A DNA stretch of 64,000 nt from the NCBI RefSeq assembly GCF_026262625.1, contig NZ_SHNN01000001.1:1302001-1366000 (forward strand). Direction: 5' to 3'. The position numbers and the translations under genes were made by a program. Shown here in pieces: positions 62,120 through 64,000 of the stretch. Under the pieces are notes generated by a model. The model worked only from the letters and a program-made list of their open reading frames with translations. It made no database searches and was not told the DNA's origin. Each line of letters opens with the position of its first letter. The first letter of the stretch is position 1. This DNA is from Candidatus Litorirhabdus singularis. Lineage in GTDB: Bacteria > Pseudomonadota > Gammaproteobacteria > Pseudomonadales > Halieaceae.

Positions 62120-63946
62120 TTAGGGGTTGTACCAGATAGGTGAGCTGTAGACCCGTTCCTGAGTCTGCATGGGAATCTCTTCATTGTCCGGTTGACCAAA
62201 GTAGCTGGCATCATAGGCGGTCCAGCGCGGTGTCGGTATCTCGATTACCCGCACGTAATAGAAGGCACGCTGGTCAGGGTCAAACTCAGGATCTTGCCAG
62301 AAGCTCGCCAGACTGACAGCGCCGCTAGCGTTGGTATACGAATTACCAGCAGCGGTTATCGTATTCTCAACGGGTGGCGCTTTGCCTGTTCTCCGGTTTT
62401 GCTTGCGCCCGTCCGACAGCGCCACATCGTAAACTTTTTCCAGGGTCTTGCCGCGCTTATCGAGCCAGCCCTTAACTACCTGAACTCGGTCCAGGTTCGC
62501 GCCATCCGGATCTTTCAGGGCCTGAATCAGAAAGCCCGGTGTGTTCCCTTTTGCCGCGGAGGTCAATTCGCCACCCATGGGTACGCCGTCGCTATATCCC
62601 CGTTGCGCCAGGTCTGCGTTATGAATGTCCTCTTCATTGAAATCCCAGCCACCGAATACCCGCAGTGCGATGCGGGGGCCGGTAGTGGCATAGACTTCCT
62701 TGCGTTCGAGGGCATCAAACAAGGCGGCGCGTGTGTTTTCCTGTGCCCACACACCGACATAGCCAGAGGCGGCCAGCTTCCAGTTGAACCACAGAGAGCC
62801 ACCCATTTTGTTGTGGGCGCGTTCAGGTCCCGGTTCTGAGTCGAGGAATTTACCCCAGAAATTATTGTCGTCGGCGGTGGCCAGCGAGGTATGGGCATCG
62901 GTGCTGCCAATCAATCCAAACTGATAGGGGTTCACGCCCAGTTTGGAGTGCATCTCCAAACCCAGCTTCAGGGCGGAGCGGGCATATTCATGAGGCAGCA
63001 TAGAGTTTTGCTTGGCCACCGTGCGGCCAATGTTGTCATCATCCCAGGTCTCAAAATCGGCGAACTCATCATCGGGAGATAAGAACGGATGAGTTTCGCT
63101 GTCGCCCTTTACTTGTGTCACCTCATAGAGCGGCTCAAAGCGTGCGCGAGTGGTGGCGTAGTCGCGGTCAAAAGGCTTTCCGGCCAGAGTTTCCTCGGCG
63201 AACATGAGGCCGTTGCTGACGTTACCGTTGTGGGGGATTGCCATAACACGCCCCTGCGTCAGTTCTTCGTAGTGCGCCAGCGCCGCCCAGAGATCTTCGG
63301 GGTTCTGACTGTCGAGGGCCGAGAAGGGCAATTTGCGTGTAGCGGTAGCGGCATCGTCCCGGTAAACCACTACTCGGTGCAGGTTATTGCCAGCGACCAT
63401 AGCCGTCCATTCGTAGCCGACAAAGGCGGTGAAGACGCCGGGTTGGTTATTGCGTTCTGCGGCTGCCGCTACTTCCTGCCAGATCTGGCTGCGATAGTCC
63501 TCGGACAGCTCCTGCTCGTAGTTGGGGTCTTGAATGCGCTTCAGCCACTCGCCAATGACCGCGCCAATATTGCCGGTCTTGTCGAATAAGCTGCGCCATT
63601 CGGCGCCGAGTTCGGTCGCCAGTAAGTCAGGGTCGTTGTCGACGAGTTTGGGGAATACGCCAATAAACTCAGCATGATCCGCGACCAGCAGGAAATCCAG
63701 CGGCCGGCGCAGTTGCACCGGCATGCCATTGTTGGCCGTTACCTGATCCCCTCGCGCGAACCTCAGCGCGGCATCCGGTGACAGTTTTGAATTGCCGAAC
63801 GCGAAGGCGTCCGGTGAATAATTGCTATGAACATGTAAGTCGCCCCAGTAAAGATTGTCGGCTCCGGCTGTGTTCAGGGCGGGGGAATATTCCTGCCCTA
63901 AGGCTGGCATGGCGACCAGTAACAAACCCGCTATTATTTTTTTCAT
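62120..63946 (-). CDS. Secreted DUF3604-family protein
   Basis: This 608-residue protein has a signal peptide (GLLLVAMPALG-Q) and then NLYWGDLHVHSNYSPDAFAFG, a PHP-like metal-binding start typical of DUF3604, followed by LDFLLVADHAEFIG, GSTDAHTSLA, YEWTAM and a C-terminal beta-rich region. The family, found mainly in marine bacteria, is of uncertain function, with a predicted metal-dependent phosphoesterase-like site. Its gene converges on fklB. The upstream region continues off the window. Confidence 0.9.
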   Translation of the reverse strand: MKKIIAGLLLVAMPALGQEYSPALNTAGADNLYWGDLHVHSNYSPDAFAFGNSKLSPDAALRFARGDQVTANNGMPVQLRRPLDFLLVADHAEFIGVFPKLVDNDPDLLATELGAEWRSLFDKTGNIGAVIGEWLKRIQDPNYEQELSEDYRSQIWQEVAAAAERNNQPGVFTAFVGYEWTAMVAGNNLHRVVVYRDDAATATRKLPFSALDSQNPEDLWAALAHYEELTQGRVMAIPHNGNVSNGLMFAEETLAGKPFDRDYATTRARFEPLYEVTQVKGDSETHPFLSPDDEFADFETWDDDNIGRTVAKQNSMLPHEYARSALKLGLEMHSKLGVNPYQFGLIGSTDAHTSLATADDNNFWGKFLDSEPGPERAHNKMGGSLWFNWKLAASGYVGVWAQENTRAALFDALERKEVYATTGPRIALRVFGGWDFNEEDIHNADLAQRGYSDGVPMGGELTSAAKGNTPGFLIQALKDPDGANLDRVQVVKGWLDKRGKTLEKVYDVALSDGRKQNRRTGKAPPVENTITAAGNSYTNASGAVSLASFWQDPEFDPDQRAFYYVRVIEIPTPRWTAYDASYFGQPDNEEIPMQTQERVYSSPIWYNP

Positions 63947-63980
63947 TATTATGGCTCTCTGCTGTGACTGATTGTTAGCG

Positions 63981-64000
63981 ATAAAAAAACCCCGCCTCCT
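63981..64000 (-). terminator. Possible terminator arm running off the right edge
   Basis: On the minus strand the last bases read AGGAGGCGGGGTTTTTTTATCGC. That is a GC-rich arm followed by seven T, the 3' half of a Rho-independent terminator for a gene entering from the right. The 5' arm would lie outside the window, so this cannot be confirmed. Confidence 0.4.

Noticed and set aside
1-64000. CRISPR arrays, tRNA/rRNA genes, insertion sequences, phage genes or attachment sites
   Set aside because: I looked for regularly spaced repeats, cloverleaf-like segments, transposase or integrase motifs and found none by eye; a dedicated tRNA or Rfam scan could still reveal small RNAs.

Overview
ORGANISM. 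Every gene recognised here is bacterial, and the mix points to a free-living, probably marine, aerobic gammaproteobacterium of the Cellvibrionales type (Spongiibacteraceae/Halieaceae-like). This is inferred from gene content, not a computed placement. The evidence is a type IV pilus Pil-Chp chemosensory operon, a TonB-dependent receptor, many oxygenases (Rieske, Baeyer-Villiger-like, P450), a DUF3604 protein, a penicillin-acylase/D-aminoacylase pair and gammaproteobacterial housekeeping genes (dusC, fklB, ppnP, selO). Base composition looks moderately GC-rich by eye (not computed). I see no rRNA, tRNA, CRISPR array, insertion sequence or prophage; this looks like ordinary chromosome. LAYOUT. 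1-4.2 kb: a Rieske oxygenase running off the left edge, a frameshifted glycosyltransferase remnant, a UbiA prenyltransferase and an FAD monooxygenase. 4.2-12.2 kb, minus strand: a degenerate GGDEF-EAL (FimX-like) protein, SelO, a translationally coupled peptidase/ABC-ATPase/ABC-permease operon, an acyltransferase and a periplasmic glutathione peroxidase. 12.4-15.3 kb: a 55-residue Cys-rich protein coupled to a photolyase, and a GntP permease. 15.6-21.2 kb, plus strand: a tightly packed cassette of a GCS2 carboxylate-amine ligase, an M14 amidohydrolase (aspartoacylase family), two tandem ABC1/UbiB kinase-like proteins and a minimal K+-channel-like protein. 21.2-28.4 kb, minus strand: HCCA-isomerase-like thioredoxin-fold protein, DUF481, MATE exporter, P450, zinc-type reductase and DUF4382 lipoprotein. 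28.5-31.8 kb: PBP7-type endopeptidase, two unknown proteins and a TonB-like protein. CORE. 32.1-44.2 kb holds a complete Pil-Chp chemosensory system: PilG-like receiver, PilI CheW, PilJ receptor, PilK CheR, a 2004-residue ChpA hybrid kinase and a ChpC-like CheW run on the plus strand with overlapping or short junctions. A ChpB methylesterase and a small winged-helix-like protein face them convergently. The FimX-like protein at 4.2-5.6 kb may act on the same pili, but that is inference. RIGHT SIDE. 44.3-48.4 kb: ppnP, an MscS channel, dusC (divergent from MscS over a palindrome carrying -10-like boxes on both strands), a nitroreductase and an unknown membrane protein. 48.6-56.6 kb: a lipoprotein N-acyl amidase (penicillin acylase family), enoyl-CoA hydratase, HAD phosphatase, N-acyl-D-amino-acid deacylase family hydrolase and TonB-dependent receptor, together suggesting uptake and breakdown of N-acylated compounds. 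56.8-64 kb: a tiny secreted protein built of repeated acidic/Lys motifs, a YdcH-like protein, a bile-acid:Na+ symporter-family protein, a GPH-type transporter overlapping an iron alcohol dehydrogenase, FklB, and a secreted DUF3604 protein. The best candidates for undescribed biology are the 15.6-21.2 kb cassette, the Cys-rich protein upstream of photolyase, the peptidase-ABC operon and the small repeat protein.
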